NCBI GenBank assembly: GCA_008933805.1
Contig: WBUH01000001.1
Coordinates: 408,344 to 472,343 of the forward strand
Length of the DNA: 64,000 nt
DNA from: Bacteroidota bacterium
GTDB taxonomy: Bacteria > Bacteroidota > Bacteroidia > UBA8524
Direction of reading: 5' to 3'
Each line of letters opens with the position of its first letter. Within the stretch, counting starts at the first letter, position 1. The translations under genes were made by a program, and so were the position numbers. The notes beneath the pieces were generated by a model. It saw only the letters and a list, made by a program, of their open reading frames with translations. It made no database searches and was not told the DNA's origin. This document shows positions 51,842 through 59,592 of this stretch, piece after piece.

Positions 51842-52135
51842 TCAGCCTTTATCAATCACCTTTGGTGCGCGGAAATAATCACTATCCTTCTTAGGGGCAT
51901 TAAATAAAGCTTCGGCTTTATTCAAGTGGCCTTTTACCTCATCCGTACGCAATACATTTACGTCTTCGGTCATATAAATCAGCGGCTCAACTCCTTCGGT
52001 ATCTACTTGGTTCAACTGTTCACAAAAACCGATTATTTTTTCCAAATCGGCTTTAATGGCATCACGTTCACCGGCTTCAAACTCAAGCTTTGCCAAGTGC
52101 GAAAGATGGTTTACCAACTCATCGTTAACTTGCAT
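51842..52135 (-). CDS. gatC: Asp/Glu-tRNA amidotransferase subunit C
   Basis: A 97-residue protein with the GatC pattern: VNHLSHLAKLEFEAGERDAI at the start, then IIGFCEQLNQVDTEGVEPLI, and the end YFRAPKVIDKG. It stabilises GatA in the GatCAB enzyme that makes Gln-tRNA or Asn-tRNA by transamidation. The start overlaps the plsC-like gene by 11 nt, so it is the tail of the operon containing DUF4199, SRPBCC, acyltransferase and gatC. gatA and gatB are not here. Confidence 0.93.
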   Translation of the reverse strand: MQVNDELVNHLSHLAKLEFEAGERDAIKADLEKIIGFCEQLNQVDTEGVEPLIYMTEDVNVLRTDEVKGHLNKAEALFNAPKKDSDYFRAPKVIDKG

Positions 52136-52889
52136 ATTCGTTCAATTTTGTTTCAATAATATGAAAAACATTTTGTTTCAACTCCTCTGCATCAGTGGGT
52201 TTTAGATGGGCAGCCGCAATAGGACGATGAACATACATTCGCAGCTTTCCGGGGCGGGCAGCAAAGGGTCCGTATTCAGGTACTTTTATCCAGTTATCAG
52301 GTAAAGTAACCGGCAATACATAAGCGCCTGATGCTATCGCTGCCTTAAATGGGCCGTCTTTAAATCTTCCCAAATCGGGTACCCACGTACCGATAGTACC
52401 TTCCGGAAATATCACAATACTGGTGCCATCTTCTTGCATCCGTTTATTGGCAAGCTTGAAAGCCGCCGCAGCATTGTGCGGGCTTTTACGGTCAACCCCT
52501 ATATCCATTGTTCTGAAAAACCGTCCAAAAACGGGTATCCGTTCCAACTCAGCTTTTGCCATAAAAGTTACATACCCGGGCAATCCGCAAGTAATAACGG
52601 GAATATCAACGTACGAAGTATGATTAGCCACCACAACGTATGTCTTTTTTGGGTCGAATTCTTCCTCAAACTCCACTTTTAACCATAAACCCGATAAGGT
52701 CATCAGGAACCATCCCCACACTTTACGCCCGAAGTGGGCAGCCGGATACATTTTTTTGTGTGAAAGGGTGATAGCAAACCAAGGATACAACACTATAAAA
52801 CCAAAGCCCAGTAAAAAGAAAAACCACCAGCCGTGTATGCGTTGCAAAGCATTAGGGTGGGGTATTTTAGAGGCTTTTTTTCTAGCCAT
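52125..52889 (-). CDS. plsC: 1-acyl-sn-glycerol-3-phosphate acyltransferase
   Basis: A 254-residue membrane-associated acyltransferase. An N-terminal hydrophobic helix (WWFFFLLGFGFIVLYPWFAI), the catalytic NHTSYVD (His90 and Asp95), the glycerol-phosphate-binding FPEGTIG (about 160) and VLPVTLPDNW are all present. It transfers an acyl chain to lysophosphatidic acid, giving phosphatidic acid. It overlaps gatC by 11 nt downstream and the SRPBCC gene by 8 nt upstream. The family contains other lipid acyltransferases, so the substrate is likely rather than certain. Confidence 0.88.
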   Translation of the reverse strand: MARKKASKIPHPNALQRIHGWWFFFLLGFGFIVLYPWFAITLSHKKMYPAAHFGRKVWGWFLMTLSGLWLKVEFEEEFDPKKTYVVVANHTSYVDIPVITCGLPGYVTFMAKAELERIPVFGRFFRTMDIGVDRKSPHNAAAAFKLANKRMQEDGTSIVIFPEGTIGTWVPDLGRFKDGPFKAAIASGAYVLPVTLPDNWIKVPEYGPFAARPGKLRMYVHRPIAAAHLKPTDAEELKQNVFHIIETKLNEYAS

Positions 52890-53283
52890 TCATCACAGTT
52901 TTTAATTGCTCAACCTGATATTTTAAGAAGTTTTCAAGTGGTTTCACTGCCACCATCTTCAAAAACATATTCAAATCAGCTTCAAGTATGGCGTTTACTG
53001 TGCATCCGTTTGCAGCAGGGTTAATCACCCATTTCAGCATAAAGTCAAAAGGTTTTCTGCCGTCCGGCTCAAGAGCAATCAGAGCATCTTCAATAGTTTC
53101 TTTCATCCTCAATGCCAAATCAGCCGTGCCTTGGATAGTGAAACTACAAGTTACCTCAGTACTTTGCCAGTTAATTACCTGTGCGGGCATTAGCTGTTTA
53201 TGGTTGTTACAATCTGCCAAAAAAGCAAATACTTCTGCCGAAGGTTTGTTTATAGCCGTTTGGCCTGCTTCAATTACTGTCAT
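52882..53283 (-). CDS. SRPBCC-family protein
   Basis: A 133-residue helix-grip protein: INKPSAEVFAFLADCNNHKQ, a START/polyketide-cyclase-like N-terminus, then VTCSFTIQGTADLALRMKET and a C-terminal helix (FLKMVAVKPLENFLKYQVEQ). This form is common in Bacteroidota beside lipid-related genes. A ligand-binding role is likely; no catalytic residues are evident. It overlaps plsC by 8 nt and the DUF4199 gene by 4 nt (ATGA). Confidence 0.85.
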   Translation of the reverse strand: MTVIEAGQTAINKPSAEVFAFLADCNNHKQLMPAQVINWQSTEVTCSFTIQGTADLALRMKETIEDALIALEPDGRKPFDFMLKWVINPAANGCTVNAILEADLNMFLKMVAVKPLENFLKYQVEQLKTVMNG

Positions 53284-53891
53284 TGTTGTTTTCTGGTTGC
53301 TATTACTGATGCTACTATAACGGATAAAAGCAAGCCGATTAGAACCAACGGGCCTGTAAATGAAATGACTGCACCTGAAAAGGTGAAAAGCTGTCCGGCT
53401 TTATCTAATTTGGTTTGTACCACTTTTGCTGAGTCAGAAGCCATTTGTTCAATACGAGGTCTGTCGGCTTGTGTTGTGCGAACAGTATCATTATAGTTCA
53501 CCACAAAATTCTCTTTGTATTGGACAATTGTGGTGGCTGTTGAATCTTTTTCTTTTACAAAAAAGGTCTCAGCCTCTTTCATATAAGTTACTTTAACATC
53601 AGGGTTTATGTAGTTGAAATAAATAACATATCCGATAGCCGTAACTATCGCCGCCATTGCAGAAATAAGAATACCGTTGAACATACAACGCGCAAAAGAA
53701 ATATGCCCGTTGTTACGTTGCTTATAGTCCCTTAGCGCAAGGTAAATCCCTAAACCTAGCGTAAGCAGGTTGATAACCAGGATGTAGAGTTTGGTAGAAG
53801 GGTCTTTAAAAATATCTAATTGGTTGCCGACTAAGGTTTCAATAAGGATAAATGCTCCGGCTAGCGCACCCCACAAATACGTTTGTTTCAT
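53280..53891 (-). CDS. DUF4199 membrane protein
   Basis: A 203-residue protein with four membrane helices (about 5-22, 31-52, 72-95, 168-198) and the DUF4199 pattern: YILVINLLTLGLGIYLALRD, then HISFARCMFNGILISAMAAI, then the periplasmic segment with the charged FFVKEKDSTATT and a final TM ending SVIVASVIATRKQQ. Its function is unknown, but the family is largely restricted to Bacteroidota, supporting the assignment of the organism. It couples to the SRPBCC gene by an ATGA overlap. Confidence 0.88.
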   Translation of the reverse strand: MKQTYLWGALAGAFILIETLVGNQLDIFKDPSTKLYILVINLLTLGLGIYLALRDYKQRNNGHISFARCMFNGILISAMAAIVTAIGYVIYFNYINPDVKVTYMKEAETFFVKEKDSTATTIVQYKENFVVNYNDTVRTTQADRPRIEQMASDSAKVVQTKLDKAGQLFTFSGAVISFTGPLVLIGLLLSVIVASVIATRKQQ

Positions 53892-53902
53892 TTTGGTTCA
53901 AT

Positions 53903-53941
53903 AAAAAATGCCTTCGGCAAAAATACATTACCAAAGGCATA
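53903..53941 (-). terminator. Probable terminator downstream of the DUF3276 gene
   Basis: Stem ATGCCTT / AAAGGCAT with an 18-nt loop and, read on the minus strand, a run of T after the stem. The loop is larger than usual, so strength is uncertain. Confidence 0.5.
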
Positions 53942-53995
53942 TAAATGCTTTTATACTGCCCAAAAAAGACAGTTAATATTTTTAAGGAAAAAGTC

Positions 53996-54322
53996 TTATG
54001 CTTCGTCGGCGCGGTCGTAGTCTTCCGAGTATTCAGCTTGTGAGCGGTTAAACTCCTCAAAATCATACTCAGGCATCAGCTCGCTTTTCACGTGGTTTAT
54101 GGTGTCGTTCAAGGCATCCATAAATTTGTTAAAATCTTCTTTGTATAAAAAGATTTTATGCTTCACATACATCCCGTTATCCTGCCTTTTTTTGCTCTCG
54201 GTAATGGTTATGTAATAGTCATTCCCACGGGTAGATTTAACATCAAAAAAATAGGTGCGTTTTCCTGCCCTTATTTTTTTTGAGTAAATCTCATCTCTAT
54301 CATTTTTGTTAAAATCCTCCAT
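53996..54322 (-). CDS. DUF3276 PUR-domain protein
   Basis: A 108-residue protein with the PUR-alpha-like pattern: YSKKIRAGKRTYFFDVKSTR, DYYITITESKKR, then MYVKHKIFLYKEDFNKFMDA. Homologues bind single-stranded nucleic acids. The C-terminal 25 residues are acidic. It is conserved throughout Bacteroidota and often is a single-gene unit, as here: 131 nt separate it from the upstream ABC exporter and 104 nt from DUF4199, with a likely terminator between. Confidence 0.9.
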   Translation of the reverse strand: MEDFNKNDRDEIYSKKIRAGKRTYFFDVKSTRGNDYYITITESKKRQDNGMYVKHKIFLYKEDFNKFMDALNDTINHVKSELMPEYDFEEFNRSQAEYSEDYDRADEA

Positions 54323-54453
54323 TTTAATCCTCTATTGCGTTTCGTTTAGTTCTGCAATTACTCCAATATTTCTGTAAAAATAGAAAGTTGCGGGCATTAT
54401 TTGCAAATTTTAGTCGAATTTTTTTTTTGGATAGAACAAGGAGTTTTATTACA

Positions 54454-56241
54454 TTATGCTGTAGTGTCTTCTACCTCTTCGCGCATCTGCTTATAATATA
54501 GCTCGGCATACTTGCCGCCTGCGTCTAGCAAGGTTTTGTGATTTCCGGTTTCAATTATCTCGCCGTCATCAAGTACAATTATGTTGTCAGCACCTATTAC
54601 TGAGGAGATTCTGTGGCTGATAATTATCGCAGTTTTATCTTGAAAAATGTCTTTAAAATTAGTCAAAATAGTAGCCTCGGTTTTAGTATCTACCGCTGAT
54701 AAGCAATCATCGAGCAATAAAATTTCAGGCTCTTTAATAATTGCCCTTGCAATGGCTACACGTTGTTTTTGGCCTCCCGAAAGCGTTACACCGCGCTCAC
54801 CTACCATGGTTTCAAACTGCTTCGGAAAATCCATAATATTATCATAAATATCAGCCTGTTTTGCAGCTTGAGCCACCTTCTCGTGCGGGTTTTCGCGGTT
54901 ACTTAAGCCAAAAGCAATATTTTCAGAAATACTATCGCTAAACAAAAACACATCTTGTGGCACATAGCCCACACGCTCCCTAAAATCTTCAAGATTAGTA
55001 GCACTAAGAGGTTTTCCGTCAATTAATATTTGGCCTTCCTGCACATCGTACAAACGTAATAGCAACGATGCTATGGTACTTTTACCCGAGCCTGTAGAGC
55101 CAATAATACCAAAGGTTTGTCCTTTTTGTATACTGAAATTAATATTGGTTAATGCCTTTTGTTTGGCATTTTCATACTTAAAGCCCACATTCACAAACTC
55201 AATGGCGTTGTTAAAATCAAAGGGTTGGTGGCTGGTATTTACAATTTCGGGCTGGGTATCTAAAAATTCATTGATACGGGCTTGTGAAGCGGCGGCTCTT
55301 TGCACCAGCGATGTAATATAACCCAATGATGCCACCGGCCATGTAAGCATGTTCACATAAATCACAAACTCGGCAATATTACCATAGGTTAGCTCTCCGG
55401 CAATTACCAGCTTACCGCCTATAAAAATGGTTAGCAAAGTACTAAGCCCCACCAGCATCATTATTAGAGGGAAGAACAGCGCATCCACCTTCACCAGCTT
55501 CATCGATTTATCTTTATAATCTTCGCACTCTTTTTCAAAAGCACGTTGCGATGCGGTTTCTTTGGCAAATGCTTTGATGATTTTGATACCTGAAAATGCT
55601 TCTTGCGTAAAGCTGGTTACTTTTGATAATTGCGATTGTATTTTATCGCTCTGTTGCTCAATCATGGTATTCACATAGTAGATAGCAATGGCCAAAATGG
55701 GCAGTGGTATCAGTGAGTACAGCGTTAGCTCAACATTAATAGAAAGCATGATGCCGATAACAATCACAAACAGGGTGATGGTATTGATAAAATACATAAT
55801 CGCTGGGCCAATGTACATGCGCACGCGTCCTACATCTTCGCTGATGCGGTTCATCAAATCGCCCGTATTGTTTTTGCGGTAAAATGATTGAGACAATTTT
55901 TGGTAGTGCGCATAAATGTCGTTTTTCATGTCGTACTCAATATGCCTTGATACCACAATAATGGTTTGACGCATAAAGAACATGAAGATACCTTTTAGTA
56001 TCGTGGTGCCCACAATCAGCATAAAAAAGTAAAGGCTCACGCGGCCAATTGCTTCAACGGAGCTGTCATTTATTACAAAACCGGGTGCATCGGTTATTTT
56101 TTTGCCTTCGCTCATGGCTTCGCTCACCAGCGGGCCAATCCATACGCCAAAAATGTTAGAAACGGTTACAAACAAAGTACCCAACAGCAACTTCCAGCGG
56201 TACTTAAACAGGTATTTATTAAGGGTAGATAAGGTTTTCAA
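54454..56241 (-). CDS. ABC exporter, fused permease-ATPase (MsbA-like)
   Basis: A 595-residue half-transporter: six membrane helices (about 15-320) and an ATPase with Walker A GSTGSGKST (about 380), signature LSGGQKQRVAIARA, Walker B LLLDDCLSAVD and switch His ISHRIS. The class exports lipids (MsbA), peptides or drugs as homodimers. The unusual Cys after Walker B DD (LLLDDCLSAVD) is common in this group. There is no adjacent membrane fusion protein, so MsbA-type lipid export or multidrug efflux are both possible. Confidence 0.9.
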   Translation of the reverse strand: MKTLSTLNKYLFKYRWKLLLGTLFVTVSNIFGVWIGPLVSEAMSEGKKITDAPGFVINDSSVEAIGRVSLYFFMLIVGTTILKGIFMFFMRQTIIVVSRHIEYDMKNDIYAHYQKLSQSFYRKNNTGDLMNRISEDVGRVRMYIGPAIMYFINTITLFVIVIGIMLSINVELTLYSLIPLPILAIAIYYVNTMIEQQSDKIQSQLSKVTSFTQEAFSGIKIIKAFAKETASQRAFEKECEDYKDKSMKLVKVDALFFPLIMMLVGLSTLLTIFIGGKLVIAGELTYGNIAEFVIYVNMLTWPVASLGYITSLVQRAAASQARINEFLDTQPEIVNTSHQPFDFNNAIEFVNVGFKYENAKQKALTNINFSIQKGQTFGIIGSTGSGKSTIASLLLRLYDVQEGQILIDGKPLSATNLEDFRERVGYVPQDVFLFSDSISENIAFGLSNRENPHEKVAQAAKQADIYDNIMDFPKQFETMVGERGVTLSGGQKQRVAIARAIIKEPEILLLDDCLSAVDTKTEATILTNFKDIFQDKTAIIISHRISSVIGADNIIVLDDGEIIETGNHKTLLDAGGKYAELYYKQMREEVEDTTA

Positions 56242-56281
56242 GGGAATATTAAAAATAGGGTTATGTTAAGCCAAAAAAAAT

Positions 56282-56289
56282 TACTTTTG
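56282..56289 (+). promoter_or_regulatory. Bacteroidota -7 box (TACTTTTG) for the leucine-type dehydrogenase gene
   Basis: TACTTTTG 36 nt before the ATG at 56326. It lies downstream of the longer in-frame reading (56263), supporting the shorter start. The -33 element is weak. Confidence 0.5.
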
Positions 56290-56325
56290 CGGCATCTTTT
56301 TAAAACCGCACAAAATTATCACATT

Positions 56326-57426
56326 ATGTTGGAAACTAAAGAAAACATTCAGGCCACACAGGTTGACCTATTTGGGCAACTTTCTACGTTCGATCACGAA
56401 CAAGTAGTTTTTTGCCAAGACAACCACACCGGCCTAAAAGCCATTATTGCCATACACAACACGGTTTTGGGACCGGGGTTGGGTGGTACCCGCATGTGGC
56501 TTTATAACAACGAAAAGGATGCCATAAATGATGCTTTGCGTCTTTCTCGCGGAATGACGTATAAAGCTGCCATTAGCGGATTGAACCTTGGCGGAGCAAA
56601 AGCGGTTATTATTGGCGACGCTAAAACACAAAAGAGCGAAGCTCTTTTCCGTAAATTCGGGCGTTTTGTTGAGAACCTAAACGGTAAATACATCACTGCT
56701 GAAGACGTGAACACTACTACTAAAGATATGGAGTACGTGAACATGGAAACTGAGCACGTTGTAGGTTTGCCCGAGTGGACAGGCGGCGGCGGCGATCCTT
56801 CGCCCGTTACGGCTTTCGGTACTTACATGGGTATGAAGGCATCTGCCAAGCAAGCATGGGGTAACGACAGTTTGGCAGGCAAAACTGTGGCAGTACAAGG
56901 TATTGGTAAAGTAGGTTTCCACTTGTTGGAGCATTTGCACAACGAGGGAGCTAAAATTTATGTTACCGACCTTAACCAAGACATCCTTAAAAAAGCTAAC
57001 GACACTTTTGGTGCTATTGTAGTACCCGGAGATGATATTTTTGGCTTAGACGTTGATATTTTTGCACCTTGTGCTATGGGTGCCATACTGAACGACCAAA
57101 CTATCCCTCAATTGAAGTGCAGCATTGTGGCCGGCGCAGCTAACAACCAACAAGCTGACGAAAAGGTACACGGACCTATGCTGAAAGAAAAAGGCATTTT
57201 GTATGCACCTGACTTTGTAATTAATGCAGGTGGTTTGATTAACGTTTACAGCGAGTGGACAGGCTACAACAAAGAGAAAGCCTACTCACAAGCTGAGAAT
57301 ATTTACAACACCATTTTGAACATTTATTCTCACGCTGATGCGCACAATACTCACCCGCAAGCTGCTGCAATAGCACTTGCTGAGAAGCGTATTCACGATA
57401 CAATGAAACTACGTTCAACGTATTAA
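56326..57426 (+). CDS. Leu/Phe/Val/Glu-type amino-acid dehydrogenase
   Basis: A 366-residue protein starting MLETKENIQATQVDLFGQLS; the start follows a -7 box and fits the family N-terminus better than an upstream ATG at 56263. Signature stretches include GPGLGGTRMWLYNNEKDAIN, MTYKAAISGLNLGGAKAVII (catalytic Lys in the GLNLGGxKAV segment), ITAEDVNTTTKDMEYVNMET, the NAD site VAVQGIGKVGFHLLEHLHNE and IVAGAANNQQADEKVHGPML. The enzymes oxidatively deaminate branched-chain amino acids in the cytosol, giving 2-oxo acids for branched fatty acids. Which amino acid is preferred cannot be told. Confidence 0.92.
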   Translation: MLETKENIQATQVDLFGQLSTFDHEQVVFCQDNHTGLKAIIAIHNTVLGPGLGGTRMWLYNNEKDAINDALRLSRGMTYKAAISGLNLGGAKAVIIGDAKTQKSEALFRKFGRFVENLNGKYITAEDVNTTTKDMEYVNMETEHVVGLPEWTGGGGDPSPVTAFGTYMGMKASAKQAWGNDSLAGKTVAVQGIGKVGFHLLEHLHNEGAKIYVTDLNQDILKKANDTFGAIVVPGDDIFGLDVDIFAPCAMGAILNDQTIPQLKCSIVAGAANNQQADEKVHGPMLKEKGILYAPDFVINAGGLINVYSEWTGYNKEKAYSQAENIYNTILNIYSHADAHNTHPQAAAIALAEKRIHDTMKLRSTY

Positions 57427-57447
57427 TCCATAAGATTAACCGATACT

Positions 57448-57486
57448 AAAGCCTGTGTGCGTTTGCACACAGGCTTTTTTGTTTTT
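57448..57486 (+). terminator. Terminator after the dehydrogenase gene
   Basis: A perfect stem AAAGCCTGTGTGC / GCACACAGGCTTT with a 4-nt loop (GTTT), followed by a long T run. Confidence 0.92.
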
Positions 57487-57488
57487 TG

Positions 57489-57818
57489 GCGACGGAGATA
57501 AAGCCCGCCTCGAAGGGGTTCGTTTCGAATGGTTTTATACCATTCGAAGCGAAAATACCCAAAGCCCCGAATTTTATATTCGGGGGAATTACAAATTGTA
57601 GTTTCGGTAATTATACTAAGACGGGTATAAAACCCGCCTCTTTTACGGGATACGTCCCGAAGGGTTTAAAACCCTTCGGGCGCTAATACTCAATAGCCCG
57701 AATTTTATATTCGGGGGGATTAACAAATAAGCAGTTTCGGTAATCACGAATAAGACGGGCATAAAGCCCGCCTCTTTTGCATTGTATCAACCCGCGAATG
57801 GTTTAAACCATTCGCGGG
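57489..57818. repeat. Array of compensating hairpins (2.5 repeat units)
   Basis: This 499-nt gap between the dehydrogenase and deoxyhypusine-synthase genes contains a terminator, this array and a promoter. The array is built of short ATAAA-loop hairpins (57493-57510, 57621-57638, 57755-57772, as GACGGnnATAAAnCCCGCC), long palindromes (57520-57552; 57656-57680, perfect 12-bp arms; 57791-57818, a perfect 28-nt palindrome) and TTTAT-loop hairpins CCCGAAT-TTTAT-ATTCGGG (57565-57585 and 57697-57715). A less conserved spacer with GTTTCGGTAAT follows each unit (57601, 57734). Arm sequences differ between copies but stay complementary. Confidence 0.85.
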
Positions 57819-57865
57819 TATTTCAATCTCTAATCACTCACCACTAAACACCCATAAATTAACAG

Positions 57866-57896
57866 TTGCCCATTGGCTGCTCACCAATTATATTTG
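57866..57896 (+). promoter_or_regulatory. Promoter of the deoxyhypusine-synthase-family gene
   Basis: TTG at 57866-57868, a 20-nt spacer, then TATATTTG at 57889-57896: a near-ideal Bacteroidota promoter with transcription starting near 57903, about 23 nt before the ATG. Confidence 0.75.
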
Positions 57897-57925
57897 CACC
57901 CTAAATTTTTTAGACCCTACAAATC

Positions 57926-58900
57926 ATGACAAAAGGACCTATATCACAGTTTATCACCCACCACTATCGTCATTTTAACGCCGCTGCTTTGGTTGATGCT
58001 GCCAAAGGCTACGAAACCCACCTGCTTGAAGGCGGTAAAATGTTGGTGAGTCTTGCCGGTGCTATGAGTACAGCCGAATTGGGCATCTCATTGGCAGAAA
58101 TGATACGTCAGGACAAAGTGGCGATTATAAGCTGTACAGGGGCAAACCTTGAAGAAGATATAATGAACCTTGTGGCGCATACCCATTACAAGCGTGTGCC
58201 TAACTACCGTGATTTGAGCCCAAAAGAAGAGTGGGACTTACTTGAGCAAGGGTTTAACCGTGTTACCGATACCTGCATACCTGAGGAGGAAGCATTCCGC
58301 CGCATACAACGCCATATACACAAAATATGGAAAGATGCCGAAGACAGCGGCGAGCGCTACTTCCCTCACGAGTATATGTATAAACTGTTGTTGAGCGGTG
58401 TAATGAAAGAAAATTACGAAATACCCGTTGAGCACAGTTGGATGATTGCAGCAGCCGAAAAGAACCTACCCATTATTGTTCCCGGTTGGGAAGACAGTAC
58501 CATGGGTAATATTTTTGCCAGTTACTGCATAAAAGGTGAACTGAAAGCCAGCACCATGAAAAGCGGTATAGAATACATGGTATGGTTGGCCGATTGGTAC
58601 CGTAAAAACAGCGGTGGCAAAGGCGTAGGTTTCTTCCAGATAGGTGGCGGTATTGCGGGAGATTTTCCCATTTGCGTGGTGCCTATGATGTATCAGGATT
58701 TGGAGTGGCATGATGTTCCGTTTTGGAGCTATTTCTGCCAAATCAGTGATTCAACCACATCATACGGTTCATACAGCGGTGCGGTGCCCAATGAAAAAAT
58801 TACATGGGGTAAATTAGACATTAATACACCTAAGTTTATTGTTGAGTCTGATGCCACCATCGTAGCCCCCTTGATATTCGCTTATTTGCTGGGCTGGTAA
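57926..58900 (+). CDS. Deoxyhypusine synthase family protein
   Basis: A 324-residue protein with the deoxyhypusine/homospermidine synthase plan: SLAGAMSTAELGISLAEMIR, AIISCTGANLEEDIMNLVA with the NAD-binding loop, VGFFQIGGGIAGDFPICVVP, GSYSGAVPNEKITWGKLDI and the C-terminal FIVESDATIVAPLIFAYLL. Lys296 in WGK aligns with the catalytic lysine of human deoxyhypusine synthase (Lys329) that carries the butylamine. Bacteria lack eIF5A, so the likely reaction is polyamine-related (homospermidine-like) or modification of an unknown protein. It is a single gene with its own promoter; the next gene starts 114 nt later. Confidence 0.88.
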   Translation: MTKGPISQFITHHYRHFNAAALVDAAKGYETHLLEGGKMLVSLAGAMSTAELGISLAEMIRQDKVAIISCTGANLEEDIMNLVAHTHYKRVPNYRDLSPKEEWDLLEQGFNRVTDTCIPEEEAFRRIQRHIHKIWKDAEDSGERYFPHEYMYKLLLSGVMKENYEIPVEHSWMIAAAEKNLPIIVPGWEDSTMGNIFASYCIKGELKASTMKSGIEYMVWLADWYRKNSGGKGVGFFQIGGGIAGDFPICVVPMMYQDLEWHDVPFWSYFCQISDSTTSYGSYSGAVPNEKITWGKLDINTPKFIVESDATIVAPLIFAYLLGW

Positions 58901-59014
58901 GGGCTTCTTCCCTCCACTCACCCCAAGTAAGCAGTTTATCAGAAAAGTAACGTTGCCCGTTTATATTGGCAGCCATTGATAAATTAGTTGAAAAACCCTT
59001 TAGGGGTGAGTGAA

Positions 59015-59494
59015 ATGAACAAAAAAATAGAATTTGATGCCGTTTTAATTTCTGCCGGTGATGGCGGAGGTGTATATGCCGAAGTACCTTTTAACGTAGA
59101 GGAAGTTTTTGGTAGCAAAGGCCGTGTGCCTATTACTGCCCTTATTGAAGGCGAATCTTACAAAGGCTCGCTGATGAATATGGGGACAGGCTGTCATATT
59201 TTCCCCGTACTAAGAGCCATTCGCGAGAAAATCGGGAAACAGGTAGGCGATACCATTCATGTAGTGGTTGAGCGCGATACTCAAGAAAGGGTAGTCGAGT
59301 TGCCCGATGAGCTTGGGCAGCTATTGGCCGCCAACCCTGCTGCAAAACAGTTGTTTGACGGACTTTCATTTACCAACCGCAAGGAGTATGCCCGATGGAT
59401 AAGCGATGCTAAACGTGAGGAAACCAAACAAACCCGCCTTGCACAAACCCTTGAAAAGCTGATGGCAGGCAAGAAAAATCCAACTGATAAATAA
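59015..59494 (+). CDS. DUF1905 plus YdeI/OmpD-associated family protein
   Basis: A 159-residue protein started at the ATG at 59015 (MNKKIEFDAVLISAGDGGGV). The N-terminal 100 residues form the DUF1905 beta-barrel (VYAEVPFNVEEVFGSKGRVP, ESYKGSLMNMGTGCHIFPVL, VGDTIHVVVERDTQERVVEL). The C-terminal 50 residues are the YdeI/OmpD-associated helical unit (FDGLSFTNRKEYARWISDAK, EETKQTRLAQTLEKLMAGK). Such proteins are common and weakly characterised; a link to peptide or bacteriocin resistance has been proposed for YdeI. The alternative TTG at 58988 would add nine poorly conserved residues. Confidence 0.85.
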   Translation: MNKKIEFDAVLISAGDGGGVYAEVPFNVEEVFGSKGRVPITALIEGESYKGSLMNMGTGCHIFPVLRAIREKIGKQVGDTIHVVVERDTQERVVELPDELGQLLAANPAAKQLFDGLSFTNRKEYARWISDAKREETKQTRLAQTLEKLMAGKKNPTDK

Positions 59495-59592
59495 ACTCAG
59501 TTATCATTAATCAATTATCATTTTTACAAAACTGTGTAGTGAGCATTAGAATGTGTTTTATGCTTACTACTTAATGAAGATATAAATTCACA

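Noticed and set aside
57486..57686. A 66-codon frame in the repeat array
   Set aside because: It consists of the hairpin repeats read through (PASKGFVSNG-like tandem segments), so it is a by-product of the repeat structure rather than a gene.
57489..57818. CRISPR array
   Set aside because: The repeats are palindromes with varying arms and no constant-length unique spacers, and no cas genes are in the window.
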